64,000 nt of DNA, taken from NCBI RefSeq assembly GCF_021117425.1, contig NZ_CP088298.1, positions 1,922,001 to 1,986,000 on the forward strand, written 5' to 3'. Positions 7,455 to 18,021 of this stretch are shown in pieces; the first letter of the stretch is position 1; each line of letters begins with the position of its first letter. Source of the DNA: Brevibacterium zhoupengii. Its GTDB lineage: Bacteria; Actinomycetota; Actinomycetes; Actinomycetales; Brevibacteriaceae. The position numbers and the translations under genes are program-made. The notes below the pieces were generated by a model, which worked only from the letters and a program-made list of their open reading frames with translations, was not told the origin of the DNA and searched no databases.

Positions 7455-8244
7455 GAGCTTCAAGAGCCACACACTGCCTCTCACCCTGACGTTTCTCGGT
7501 ACGATCGTCATCCTCGGCACTTACCTCGCCGTCATTCTGACGCAGCCGGCCAACCTCGGCACTGACCTGGGCCACACGACACTATGGGTCATGCTCGGCT
7601 ACCTCGCCGGGGGAGTCCTCCTTGCGGCCGGCACACTCCCGCTCATTCCACGCAGCATCCTCGCCCTCATTCCCGTGGCCATCGCCGCCAATATCGTCAT
7701 CGGCCAGGTCGTCGGGACCATCACCCCCATTCCGCTTTACCTCGATTCGATCGGGACCGTGATGATCGGCGTCCTCGCCGGTCCCGCAGCCGGAGCATTC
7801 ACCGGCATCATCTCGAACCTCATCTGGGGTGTGACTCTGAGCCCCAGCGTCATCGCCTTCAGCTCTGGTGCGGCTTTCATCGGTGCGGCCGCCGGCTGGG
7901 CTGCGCGTCTCGGCGCCTTCCGCACCCCCTGGTTCGCCGTCATCGCGGGTGCGTTGGCAGGAATCCCTGCCGGAGCTCTCGGCGCACCCGTGGCCGCCTA
8001 CGTCTTCGGCGGCGGCCTCGGCTCGGGCACCGGCGGCGTCGTCGCCGTCCTGCAGGCCGCGGGTCTGGAGATGCTCAATGCGACCTTGGCGCAGAGCCTG
8101 TTCTCCGACATCATCGACAAGGCGCTCATCTTCGCCCTGGCCTACGTCGTCGTGCGCACACTGCCCCGCCGGATCCGTGATCGCTATCCGTTCACCGACC
8201 ACAGCCGCGCGCGCAGCTCCCGAGCAGCGGTGCGGGTCGGCTGA
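7381..8244 (+). CDS. ECF transporter S component
   Basis: A 287-residue integral membrane substrate-binding subunit of an energy-coupling-factor importer. A 36-residue hydrophilic N-terminus precedes about 8 hydrophobic segments; TPIPLYLDSIGTVMIGVLAG and GAFTGIISNLIWGV are typical S-component signatures. The order hydrolase, S component, EcfT, fused ATPase suggests the substrate is a nucleoside or nucleobase (inference). ATG 7381 has AAAGGA 8 nt upstream and overlaps the hydrolase gene by 74 nt; no later start gives the first helix. Confidence 0.88.
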   Translation: MTMTPKQSGQGPTHTVGPAQTQSDKSFKSHTLPLTLTFLGTIVILGTYLAVILTQPANLGTDLGHTTLWVMLGYLAGGVLLAAGTLPLIPRSILALIPVAIAANIVIGQVVGTITPIPLYLDSIGTVMIGVLAGPAAGAFTGIISNLIWGVTLSPSVIAFSSGAAFIGAAAGWAARLGAFRTPWFAVIAGALAGIPAGALGAPVAAYVFGGGLGSGTGGVVAVLQAAGLEMLNATLAQSLFSDIIDKALIFALAYVVVRTLPRRIRDRYPFTDHSRARSSRAAVRVG

Positions 8245-9060
8245 ATGACCGCGACTGTTCTCCACCGGGAACAGCAGGCCACCCGCCGTTGGCATCCAGC
8301 CACAGAGATCATCGTCCTCGCATGCGCTCTGCTGCTCGTCTTCGGCATCCCATCCCCGGTCGTACCCATCACCATCATCGGCGCCACGCTCAGCACCGCG
8401 ACGATCTCACCGACAGTGAGGCTGCGTACCTGGGTGATCGGCGTCGGTGTGGTGTGTCTGCCCACGCTGCTCGTCCTCGGCGTCGTCCAGGGCCTCTTCT
8501 ACCCCGGCGCCGAGGTGAGCGTGCTGTGGCAGTTGGGACCTGCCAGGCTCACCGTCGAAGGGCTCGCCATTGCCGTGCAGATCTGGATGCGGGTCGCTGC
8601 GCTCGTGTCCCTGTGCGCGCTCTTCGGCCTCGGCGCCGACTCGGCACGCCTGTTCGACGGGCTGCGGGCACTTCGGCTGCCGACCTCAGTGGCCTATATC
8701 TGTGCCTCGACGATCGGCCTGATCCCTCTCATCCGTGCCCGTACTCAGCAGATCGTGGAGGCGCGCGCCAGTCACGGCTGGGATGTCAGCAGCTGGAGGG
8801 TCCGCACGAGCTTGATCCCGGGCATCGTCACCGGCCTCTTCACCTCTGTGCTCATCGAGGTCGAACAGCGCCACGAGGTACTCGAACAACGAGGCCTTGT
8901 TGAGTCGACAGCAACGACATCACTGCAGGACCACAGTGACGGGCCGGGTCAACGGATCCTGCGCCGAGGCGCCCCCATCATCACCGTCATCCTCGTCGCG
9001 TGCTCCGTGGCTGGTGTCCTGCCCCTTCCCACCGCCGACCAGCTGATCGGAGGTGTCTGA
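8245..9060 (+). CDS. ECF transporter transmembrane subunit EcfT
   Basis: A 271-residue EcfT: hydrophobic segments near 25-75 and 100-140, then a long cytoplasmic helical region with RTQQIVEARASHGWDVSSW, corresponding to the Ala-Arg-Gly coupling helix that grips the ATPases (here ARASHG instead of the usual ARG), and a last membrane helix near 250. ATG follows the S-component stop directly (TGAATG), so the genes are translationally coupled. It scaffolds the S component and ATPases. Confidence 0.9.
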   Translation: MTATVLHREQQATRRWHPATEIIVLACALLLVFGIPSPVVPITIIGATLSTATISPTVRLRTWVIGVGVVCLPTLLVLGVVQGLFYPGAEVSVLWQLGPARLTVEGLAIAVQIWMRVAALVSLCALFGLGADSARLFDGLRALRLPTSVAYICASTIGLIPLIRARTQQIVEARASHGWDVSSWRVRTSLIPGIVTGLFTSVLIEVEQRHEVLEQRGLVESTATTSLQDHSDGPGQRILRRGAPIITVILVACSVAGVLPLPTADQLIGGV

Positions 9061-10540
9061 AACGGTGGTTCTCGAACTGATCGGGGCAGGCTTCACCTAC
9101 CGGGGCAGCACCCGGCCGGCGCTGACGAACATCGACCTCCGTCTGGAGCCGGGTCAGATGCATGCGATCCTCGGGCCAGTGGGCGCCGGCGCCTCGACAT
9201 TGGTTCGACTGATCACAGGACTGCTGGGTGAGCGCGGAACCAGTGTCGGGCGGGTGCTCCTGGAGGGGACTGCGATGATGCTCGGTGATGATCCGGAGGC
9301 TCAGCTGAGCGGAATGACGAGCCTCGTCGGCGATGAGGTGCAGCTGTCGGGGCGGCTGCACGGCGGCGAGAGAGCACAGGTCGAGAAGCGTGCGCGGGAA
9401 ACCTTGGACTCTCTGGGCATCGGCGACCTGTGGGGACGACGACTCGAGGCCCTGTCCGGTGGCCAGAGGCAGCTCGTGGCTCTGTCTGGGCTGCTCAGCC
9501 AGCGACCGGCGCTGCTGGCCCTCGACCAACCCTCACTGTCCTTGGATCCGGACACTCGACGTCGTCTTGGCCGTGTGCTGCAGGACTACTGCGCCTCCGG
9601 AGGTACGGTACTCATCACCGCTCATCAACTCGACGAAGTCACTGCCGCGTGCCGTGATTTCAGCGTTCTGGCATCAGGACGCCTACATGCGAGACAACGA
9701 CGATTGACTGTCCAGGACTGCGAACACGAGGGAATCTGGGACACACGAGACCAGGTGGCACCACCAGCACAGGAACCACCTGAACCAAGCGAATACCGCG
9801 AGCAGGATCGTGTCGAACAAGCTGAGTCATCAGCACCAATCGCTGCTGCGCTCTGCGCGCGAGGACTGACGGTCGCCCGAGCCGGCACCGCCGTCCTCGA
9901 CCACGTGGACCTCGATGTCGCAATCGGTGAGATCGTGACGATCATGGGTCCCAACGGTGCAGGAAAGTCGACCCTCCTGCGCAGTTTGGCCGGTCTCCTC
10001 GAGCGTGGCGCCCACATCACGGGCACGATCACGGTCGATGACGACGGGAGGGTGCTCAGCCTCGGCGACGCCCCAGCACATCAGCGAGCCGTCCACCTCG
10101 GGTGGGTGGGGCAAGATCCAGGCAGCCAGCTCTCGGCTGCCACCGTGCGTGAGGAACTCACACGCTCGGCCCCGTTGCCCGCCCACAGGCGCCGAGACAG
10201 GGCGGTCGTCAGAGCCCAGCGGCGGGCGGCGGTCGCCTCGGCAATGGTGCAGGCAAAGCTGGAAACTGAAAGCGAGACTCATCCCTACGATCTGAGCATC
10301 GACCTCCGCAAGGACCTGGTGATGGCCTCGGCCCTCATCGTGGGCTCTCGGATACTCCTCCTCGACGAGCCGACGTTAGGAAGAGACCACCAGGCCATCG
10401 GCCGACTGAACAAGTTCATCCACGATTTCATTCGCCGAGGCGGGTCCGTCCTGGCTGCCACCCACGACCGACGATGGGCTGCGGAAACCGCCGATCGCAT
10501 CCTGTCAGTGGACAGCGGCCGACTCTATGAGGACCGGTAG
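9053..10540 (+). CDS. Fused double ATPase of ECF transporter, asymmetric sites
   Basis: 495 residues with two ABC ATPase domains (about 1-220 and 265-495) joined by a Glu/Pro-rich linker. Half 1 has Walker A GPVGAGAST with Ala47 where Lys is expected, an intact LSGGQ (134-138), and Walker B LLALDQPS with Gln159 in place of the catalytic Glu. Half 2 has intact Walker A GPNGAGKST (Lys305), Q-loop GQDP and Walker B LLLDEP (Glu439), but its signature reads LSIDLRKDL from 414. In the folded pair one ATP site is therefore fully consensus and the other fully degenerate. GTG 9053 overlaps the EcfT stop by 8 nt and has GGAG upstream. Confidence 0.93.
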   Translation: MSETVVLELIGAGFTYRGSTRPALTNIDLRLEPGQMHAILGPVGAGASTLVRLITGLLGERGTSVGRVLLEGTAMMLGDDPEAQLSGMTSLVGDEVQLSGRLHGGERAQVEKRARETLDSLGIGDLWGRRLEALSGGQRQLVALSGLLSQRPALLALDQPSLSLDPDTRRRLGRVLQDYCASGGTVLITAHQLDEVTAACRDFSVLASGRLHARQRRLTVQDCEHEGIWDTRDQVAPPAQEPPEPSEYREQDRVEQAESSAPIAAALCARGLTVARAGTAVLDHVDLDVAIGEIVTIMGPNGAGKSTLLRSLAGLLERGAHITGTITVDDDGRVLSLGDAPAHQRAVHLGWVGQDPGSQLSAATVREELTRSAPLPAHRRRDRAVVRAQRRAAVASAMVQAKLETESETHPYDLSIDLRKDLVMASALIVGSRILLLDEPTLGRDHQAIGRLNKFIHDFIRRGGSVLAATHDRRWAAETADRILSVDSGRLYEDR

Positions 10541-10636
10541 ACAGGTGACGGGCCCGGGTGAGGATGAGGCGGCTGACTCCTCTGTGATTCGAAGGCCGAC
10601 GCGGTTCGGAGGTTGAAGCGGTGTCCGGCGCTGCGT

Positions 10637-10927
10637 TCAGAAGTCGTATGTGGAGTCCGTAGTCGGGACTTCGGGGCCGCGGATCTTCTGCAGGTGGAGG
10701 TGTCTGATCAGGCGGATGACCGGACGGATGAGCATCTCTACGCTGCCGAGGACGAACAGGCAGGTGCCGGTGAAGACCCATTCGTCGGAGAAGAACATGA
10801 AGCTGCCGATGAGGAACCAGATGCCGATGAGGACATCGTTGACGATGCTCAGCACTTGATATCGCTGGCGGATGATCAGTTCTTCGGGTCCGATGCGGAT
10901 CGTCAGGTTGTTGTTGCCTTCTGTCAT
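10637..10927 (-). CDS. YrhK-domain small membrane protein
   Basis: 96 residues. After a short hydrophilic N-terminus with IGPEELIIRQRYQVLSIVND come two hydrophobic helices (about 28-46 and 51-70) and a basic tail RPVIRLIRHLHLQKIRG, matching the YrhK-like domain of unknown function. ATG at 10927 has a strong AGGAGGAC ribosome site, which fixes the start although the frame extends upstream. It stands alone and converges on the ECF ATPase gene. Confidence 0.8.
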   Translation of the reverse strand: MTEGNNNLTIRIGPEELIIRQRYQVLSIVNDVLIGIWFLIGSFMFFSDEWVFTGTCLFVLGSVEMLIRPVIRLIRHLHLQKIRGPEVPTTDSTYDF

Positions 10928-11067
10928 ATCGTCCTCCTGGGCAGAACTCGGGTGGGCTCGTCTCGCTGGCGAGTAGCCCTGGATCCTCCTATAGCTGATG
11001 CTAAGCGTCGTCCGTGTCGCTTGACCAGGACTCATGCCGATGAGTCTGTCGCGTCAGTGCCGCATCG

Positions 11068-11073
11068 TAGCGT
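11068..11073 (+). promoter_or_regulatory. Predicted -10 (TAGCGT), leaderless start
   Basis: TAGCGT lies 6 nt before the ATG of the ArdC-like gene. Confidence 0.5.
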
Positions 11074-11079
11074 GGGGTC

Positions 11080-11871
11080 ATGGATAAGAACGTGAATTCG
11101 TTTGATGCACTGTATGCTGAAGCCGGCAGCCACAGATCCGTGAAGCCATGGGATGAACTGCTGGGCTTCGTCCGCCGATTTCCGCAGATCGCGGCGTTCA
11201 ACGCAGCACTCATCGCACAGCAGAATGCCGGAGCGATCTTCGTCGAAACGGAGCATGCCTGGCAGCAGAAGTACGGCAGGCTGCTCACTGATGGAGCAGT
11301 GGCGCTGATCGTGCTCCACCCCTTCGCCCCCGTGCGCTTCGTCTACGATGTCGAAGACACCCACGGCCCACCGGTTCCCGACTCTGTGATCAACCCGTTC
11401 AAGGCGGTCGGTGCACCGACCTGGGACGGGCATCGTCTCGTCATGGATGTCCTGCACCGTCAGGGTTTGGATCTGCCCGGGCTTCCGAAGACGCAGAGTC
11501 CTACGGTGATGTTGGGGCATGTCCTCTCTGAGCTTGCGCTGATCTATGCCGGCCACCGTGGAGAATTCCCGAAGCTGGGAATATCCGCCAGCGAAACTGA
11601 CATCGACGGACGGCAGGTCCGCTTCGAAGCAGAATGCATCACCTGGCTGATCGCTGGAAGACTCGGTCTGAAGATGGCGGCAACCGGATCGTTGAAGGGG
11701 TATCTCAAACACGGTGAGCTGCTGCCTCCACTGTCCCGGGATCGTGTTCTGCACGCGGTGAACGCCGTTGAGAAGCTCTTCGGCGGAGCGCTGCGTTTCG
11801 GGCAGATGGTTCGCGAAGATGTGCCGAGCCTGTTTCCACTGACCGAAGAATGGTCACTCTCGTCTCAGTAA
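11080..11871 (+). CDS. ArdC-like protein with degenerate metallopeptidase motif
   Basis: 263 residues of uncertain function. The first half (FNAALIAQQNAGAIFVETEH, then YGRLLTDGAVALIVLHPF and VRFVYDVEDT) resembles the ArdC N-terminal fold; the second resembles its ImmA/IrrE-like zinc-peptidase half. Where active relatives have HELGHIYCGH, this protein has SELALIYAGH (from residue 150): both motif His are lost while the Glu, the GH and the downstream FEAECITWLIAGRLGL are kept. It is thus probably a non-catalytic member. No plasmid or phage genes adjoin it. Homology is judged by eye only. Confidence 0.6.
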   Translation: MDKNVNSFDALYAEAGSHRSVKPWDELLGFVRRFPQIAAFNAALIAQQNAGAIFVETEHAWQQKYGRLLTDGAVALIVLHPFAPVRFVYDVEDTHGPPVPDSVINPFKAVGAPTWDGHRLVMDVLHRQGLDLPGLPKTQSPTVMLGHVLSELALIYAGHRGEFPKLGISASETDIDGRQVRFEAECITWLIAGRLGLKMAATGSLKGYLKHGELLPPLSRDRVLHAVNAVEKLFGGALRFGQMVREDVPSLFPLTEEWSLSSQ

Positions 11872-11977
11872 AGAGCATCTGGTGGGCGCATCCGGGTGCC
11901 GACAATCGGTGCAGATTCTGCAGGCCGGTTGCCGCATATGTCTGGTCAACGCGTCCTCGGAGGCGCAGAATGCCTAT

Positions 11978-12538
11978 ATGTCGACATCTCCGAACCGATG
12001 GACCAAGGCCACTGTCTATCCGGACATGTGGGTCGATCCCGAGGACGATCCGCGCAATACCGACGGCAGGAGTCCCGATGGTGAGGCCGAGACGCAGCTC
12101 GAGTTCATCCGTGACTACCGTTCCACCCTGAGAATGAAGTGCGAAGGGCTCGACGCTGAGCAGCTGGCGATGCGGTCTGTCCCACCGTCAACGATGTCGC
12201 TGCTCGGGCTGCTCAGACACATGGTCGAAGTCGAACGCGACTGGTGCAACTGGATCACTGAGGACGAGACACGACCTTCACTCTACGGTGGCCTGGATGC
12301 GGCCTTCAGCACCTCGGGCGCAGATGCGGACATGCTGGCGAGGACCTGGTCAGACCTCGCAGCCGAGCAGGCGACCACCGACGCCGAGGTCGCGAAGCAC
12401 GACGACCTGGGCACCCGCCTCGGCGAATCACAGATTGCGGTACGGGAGCTCCAGATCCACCGAATCGAAGAATACGCCAGGCATTGCGGACATGCGGACC
12501 TGCTGCGTGAGTGCATCGACGGAAGAACCGGGCAGTGA
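11978..12538 (+). CDS. DUF664/DinB-like four-helix protein
   Basis: 186 residues of the DinB/YfiT-like superfamily (DUF664). LEFIRDYRSTLRMKCEGLDAE, LLGLLRHMVEVERDWCNW (first metal-ligand His) and IHRIEEYARHCGHADLLREC (the conserved C-terminal H-x-x-x-H type motif) mark the metal-binding four-helix bundle. Relatives include mycothiol- or bacillithiol-dependent transferases. GGAGG lies 14 nt upstream of ATG 11978, farther than ideal. A VOC gene follows; a similar DUF664/VOC pair occurs at 45516-46423, and the two share the ending HxGHADL(I/L)RE(S/C)IDG. Confidence 0.85.
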   Translation: MSTSPNRWTKATVYPDMWVDPEDDPRNTDGRSPDGEAETQLEFIRDYRSTLRMKCEGLDAEQLAMRSVPPSTMSLLGLLRHMVEVERDWCNWITEDETRPSLYGGLDAAFSTSGADADMLARTWSDLAAEQATTDAEVAKHDDLGTRLGESQIAVRELQIHRIEEYARHCGHADLLRECIDGRTGQ

Positions 12539-12591
12539 CGAGACCACAAGGGCAGGTATCCTTGATCGAACTATCTCAATGAGGAGACGCC

Positions 12592-13053
12592 ATGAGTCGC
12601 GCAGTTCAGATCACCTTCGATTGTCATGACCCGATCGGGCAGGCCACCTTCTGGGCTGAGGTGCTCGGATATGTTGTGCCCGGCCCGCCGGGAGTCAAGC
12701 TTGAAGTCGGTGACGATCCTTTTGCCGCGTGGAAGGATTTCATCGCCGGAATGGGCATCGACATGAAACCGGAAGACTTCCGAGCCGCGATCGAAGATCC
12801 ACAGGGACGTGGCCCCCGTGTGTTCTTCCAAATCGTGCCCGAGGGCAAAACCGTCAAGAACAGGGTCCATCTCGATGTCCGTGCGGCTCCCGGGCTGCAG
12901 AACCACGAACGGATGCAGGCGCTGGAAGACGAATGTCAGCGCCTGCTGGAGCTTGGTGCTCAACGACTCGAACGGGTTGACCCCAACCCGCCGATGGAGA
13001 CTGGGTTCATCGTCATGGCCGACCCCGAGGGCAACGAGTTCTGTCTGGACTGA
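12592..13053 (+). CDS. VOC (glyoxalase-like) protein
   Basis: 153 residues: VQITFDCHDPIGQATFWAEV opens the first module and PMETGFIVMADPEGNEFCLD closes the second; a central NRVHLDVRA carries a probable metal-ligand His. This is the glyoxalase-like subfamily often annotated as VOC family protein. TGAGGAG lies about 6 nt before ATG 12592. It follows the DUF664 gene in the same orientation. Confidence 0.88.
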   Translation: MSRAVQITFDCHDPIGQATFWAEVLGYVVPGPPGVKLEVGDDPFAAWKDFIAGMGIDMKPEDFRAAIEDPQGRGPRVFFQIVPEGKTVKNRVHLDVRAAPGLQNHERMQALEDECQRLLELGAQRLERVDPNPPMETGFIVMADPEGNEFCLD

Positions 13054-13114
13054 CTAGGCCTCTCACCAGCATGAGAATCCTCTTAGCAAGGGGGCGGAAA
13101 GCCTCGCCCGTTGT

Positions 13115-13120
13115 TACGGT
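13115..13120 (+). promoter_or_regulatory. Predicted -10 (TACGGT), leaderless start
   Basis: TACGGT lies 6 nt before the ATG of the PepSY lipoprotein gene. Confidence 0.45.
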
Positions 13121-13126
13121 GGCGGT

Positions 13127-13798
13127 ATGAAGACTCAGAGATTGGCCACACGGGCCGCTGCAGGGACCATGATTCTCGCTTTCGCCCTCGCCGGTTGCTC
13201 CGGCGGAGAATCGGACGCCGATCAGGCATCAGGAGGTGAGGGCCAGGCTGCAGAGACAGCAGGGGCCCAGGAAGAGGCCGGCGACGGCGCTGAGGAGTCG
13301 GAGACAGAGAATTCGACCCCCGAAGATTCGTCTGCTTCTGCATCCGCCGGGCTGCCCCGGGATGCTGATCTGAGCAAGGAGTCGCCATCTGTGACTCCCG
13401 AAGACGCCATCTCCACAGCGAAGGAAGAAGCCAAGGACGGTGACGTCCACGCCATCGAACTCGACTTCGATGATCGCGACGAAGCATGGCAGTACGAGGT
13501 GAAGATCATTGACGGCACCACTGACTTCGACGTGGAGATCGATGCTGAGACCGGCGACGTCGTCGACGTGGAGAAGGACTCCACGGACGACAAGGAGAAG
13601 GCGGTCGACCTCAACGATCCGATGACCTTCGATGAGGCGCTCAAGCTGGCCCAGGAGAAGGCCTCAGGTCGACTCGACGGGTGGAAGCTGGACTCGGACG
13701 ACGATCGCATCGAATACCAGTTCGATTTCGATGACAAGGACGAGGAGATCGAGGTCTCCGTCGACGTCGAATCGAAGAAGGTCTCTGTCGACGACTGA
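13127..13798 (+). CDS. PepSY-domain lipoprotein
   Basis: 223 residues. A basic N-terminus and hydrophobic stretch end in the lipobox LAGC, so the mature protein starts at about Cys25 and is lipid-anchored outside the membrane. A long acidic Ser/Glu/Ala-rich linker follows, then two PepSY modules (ISTAKEEAKDGDVHAIELDF with WQYEVKIIDG and VEIDAETGDVVDVE; then FDEALKLAQEKASGRLDGW). PepSY domains are thought to inhibit peptidases or sense at the cell surface. It is very acidic throughout. No partner sensor kinase adjoins it. Confidence 0.88.
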   Translation: MKTQRLATRAAAGTMILAFALAGCSGGESDADQASGGEGQAAETAGAQEEAGDGAEESETENSTPEDSSASASAGLPRDADLSKESPSVTPEDAISTAKEEAKDGDVHAIELDFDDRDEAWQYEVKIIDGTTDFDVEIDAETGDVVDVEKDSTDDKEKAVDLNDPMTFDEALKLAQEKASGRLDGWKLDSDDDRIEYQFDFDDKDEEIEVSVDVESKKVSVDD

Positions 13799-13894
13799 CC
13801 GCGGTGACGGTTGGCCGCGGTGACGTGCCGACATGGAGAACGGGCGAGCTGATCGAAGCCCAGTGCCCTATATCGGTATGACCGCATCGCGGCG

Positions 13895-13900
13895 TAGGCT
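13895..13900 (+). promoter_or_regulatory. Predicted -10 (TAGGCT), leaderless tdk start
   Basis: TAGGCT lies 6 nt before the thymidine kinase ATG. Confidence 0.55.
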
Positions 13901-13906
13901 GGCCTC

Positions 13907-14521
13907 ATGCCTATGAACCCCGTTGCTTCGCCACGGCAGGCAGGTCGTCTCGACGTCATTGCCGGCCCCATGTTCTCCGGAAAGTCCGAGGAGCTCATGC
14001 GCAGGGTCCGGCGGGCAAAGATCGCCGGGGTCAATGTCCTCGTACTCAGCCACTCCCTTGATACCCGTTCCACACTATCGGCGATCACCTCGCATACCGG
14101 GGTCAACATTCCCGCCGTGCCCATCGGCGACGTCGAGTCCCTCGCGGAGGTCGCCCACGCCGAAGACTACGATCTGATCGCCATCGACGAAGCGCAGTTC
14201 TTCGGCCCTGATCTCGTGGCGACCGTATTCGAACTGGTCGAACACGGTGCCACCGTCATTGTCGAAGGGCTGTGTGTGACGTTCGACGGTGATCCCTTCG
14301 AACCGATGCCGACGTTCATGGCCGTGGCCGAAGACGTCCTCAAGCTGACTGCAGTGTGCACAATCTGCGGCAGAGATGCGGTCTTCCACCAGCGTGTGGG
14401 TACTCCCGGGCGCACGGATGACGAGCCGGATGCTCCTGCCACAGACATCGCTGCCAGCCACGTCGGCGGTCTTGAAGCCTATGTCGCACGCTGCCGGGAG
14501 CACTTCGCTCCACCACACTAG
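13907..14521 (+). CDS. tdk: Thymidine kinase
   Basis: A 204-residue type II thymidine kinase that phosphorylates thymidine with ATP for salvage. P-loop GPMFSGKSEELMRR at about 20-33, Walker B-like IAIDEAQFF at about 92-100, lasso and zinc region CTICGRDAVFHQR and a C-terminal CREH as remaining zinc ligands. The first seven residues are an extension beyond the family start. A hairpin follows the gene. Confidence 0.95.
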   Translation: MPMNPVASPRQAGRLDVIAGPMFSGKSEELMRRVRRAKIAGVNVLVLSHSLDTRSTLSAITSHTGVNIPAVPIGDVESLAEVAHAEDYDLIAIDEAQFFGPDLVATVFELVEHGATVIVEGLCVTFDGDPFEPMPTFMAVAEDVLKLTAVCTICGRDAVFHQRVGTPGRTDDEPDAPATDIAASHVGGLEAYVARCREHFAPPH

Positions 14522-14530
14522 AAACGACGC

Positions 14531-14562
14531 CCCAAGCCCGTGCCATGGTCGGCACGCTTGGG
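14531..14562. terminator. Hairpin between tdk and mug
   Basis: CCCAAG plus CGTGCC pairs with GGCACG plus CTTGGG, with a 2-nt bulge and a 6-nt loop, between two convergent genes. There is no T tract. Confidence 0.65.
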
Positions 14563-14600
14563 CCGGACTCCGCGATGTGACGCCTGATCTGTACGCCTGG

Positions 14601-15245
14601 TCAGGCCTCGATGCTCTCCCACACCTGCCGCCAGATTCGCGCCAGATCAGGCACCTGGTAGTGGGCGTTGAGGCCGCTGGGCTGGGGTACGACGTGAAGC
14701 GGAATGTCCACGGGCCACCCCTCGATGAGTGACGAGTCCTGTAAGCCGAGTTGGGTCTTGGGCTGTGAGTACCCGATTCGGAACGAGGTGATTCCTGCGA
14801 TCGCGACCACCTTGGGGCGGATATCGTCGAGTCGGCGAACCAATCGGGCCGCCCCGTCGCGCAGTTCCTGATTGTCCAGTTCATCGGCTCTGGCGGTGGC
14901 CCGACCGACGAGGTTGGTGATCCCGATGCCCCGGGCCAACAGCTGTGCTTCGTCTTCGGCGGCAAGGCCCAGTGAGGCATCGACGAGGTGATCGGTCAGC
15001 CCCGCCTGATGCAGTGAGGGCCAGAAGCGGTTGCCCGGTCTGGCAAAGGGCGCATTGACCGCGGCGGTCCACAGTCCAGGGTTGATTCCCACGATGAGCA
15101 TCGACAGCTCTCCCGGACGCCTGGGCAGAACATCATCGATGGCATCGGGATTATCAGTGGCGAACTCTGCGAGGTCGTCCTTCGTCGGCTTACGTCCGCC
15201 CAGCGGCGAAGGTCGGCGGGAGCTGATGAAACTTTCCTCAATCAC
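14601..15245 (-). CDS. mug: Mismatch-specific (G:T/U) DNA glycosylase, Mug/TDG family
   Basis: About 214 residues. The catalytic-loop motif IVGINPGLWTA and the wedge motif PQPSGLNAHY are diagnostic of the Mug/TDG branch of the uracil-glycosylase superfamily, with PFARPGNRFWPSL in between. It removes uracil, thymine or ethenocytosine opposite guanine. GTG 15254 and GTG 15245 are both in frame; I prefer 15245 because TACTGT lies 7 nt upstream and would overlap the other start. A 25-30-residue N-terminal extension before the core is basic. Confidence 0.93.
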   Translation of the reverse strand: MIEESFISSRRPSPLGGRKPTKDDLAEFATDNPDAIDDVLPRRPGELSMLIVGINPGLWTAAVNAPFARPGNRFWPSLHQAGLTDHLVDASLGLAAEDEAQLLARGIGITNLVGRATARADELDNQELRDGAARLVRRLDDIRPKVVAIAGITSFRIGYSQPKTQLGLQDSSLIEGWPVDIPLHVVPQPSGLNAHYQVPDLARIWRQVWESIEA

Positions 15246-15756
15246 AGTCTCCACAGTACCGTCGAGTCAGAACGGGTTCCTCAGTGCCCGTCGATCCACG
15301 AACACCAGGGGATCTATGACGAAGGATCATCAGTTCGCGCCCCATGACCATGTGCGACCGCAGGCGGGTGAATCAGCGCCCTTCCACTTTGAGAACCGGT
15401 GGAGGGTCAACGCCTCTGTCAGGGATGTGTGGTCAGTGCTCTGCGACATCGAAGCGTGGCCGCAATGGTGGCCCGGCCTGCCCGTGGCCGTGCCCATCGA
15501 CGACACGATCGCACCCGGAAGCCGAGCCGATATCCAGGTCAACAGCCCGATCGGTATGACATTGAGCTTCAGCATCGAACTTCACGACGCCGAGGCACCG
15601 AACTTCGTGACGTTCTCCGCCGCCGGAGATCTGAGGGGGAGCGGAGCATGGTCACTGCAGCAGACCGGTCCCATCACCACGATCAGCTCTGTGTGGTGCG
15701 TGAACACCCGGCGCCGATCAATTCGGCTGCTGCGACCCGTGGCGTCGTCGATGCAC

Positions 15757-18017
<2,261 letters not shown>

Positions 18018-18021
<4 letters not shown>

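Noticed and set aside
13799..13825. Two CCGCGGTGACG copies after the PepSY gene
   Set aside because: Short, no dyad, no relation to a start or stop; probably chance or a minor duplication.
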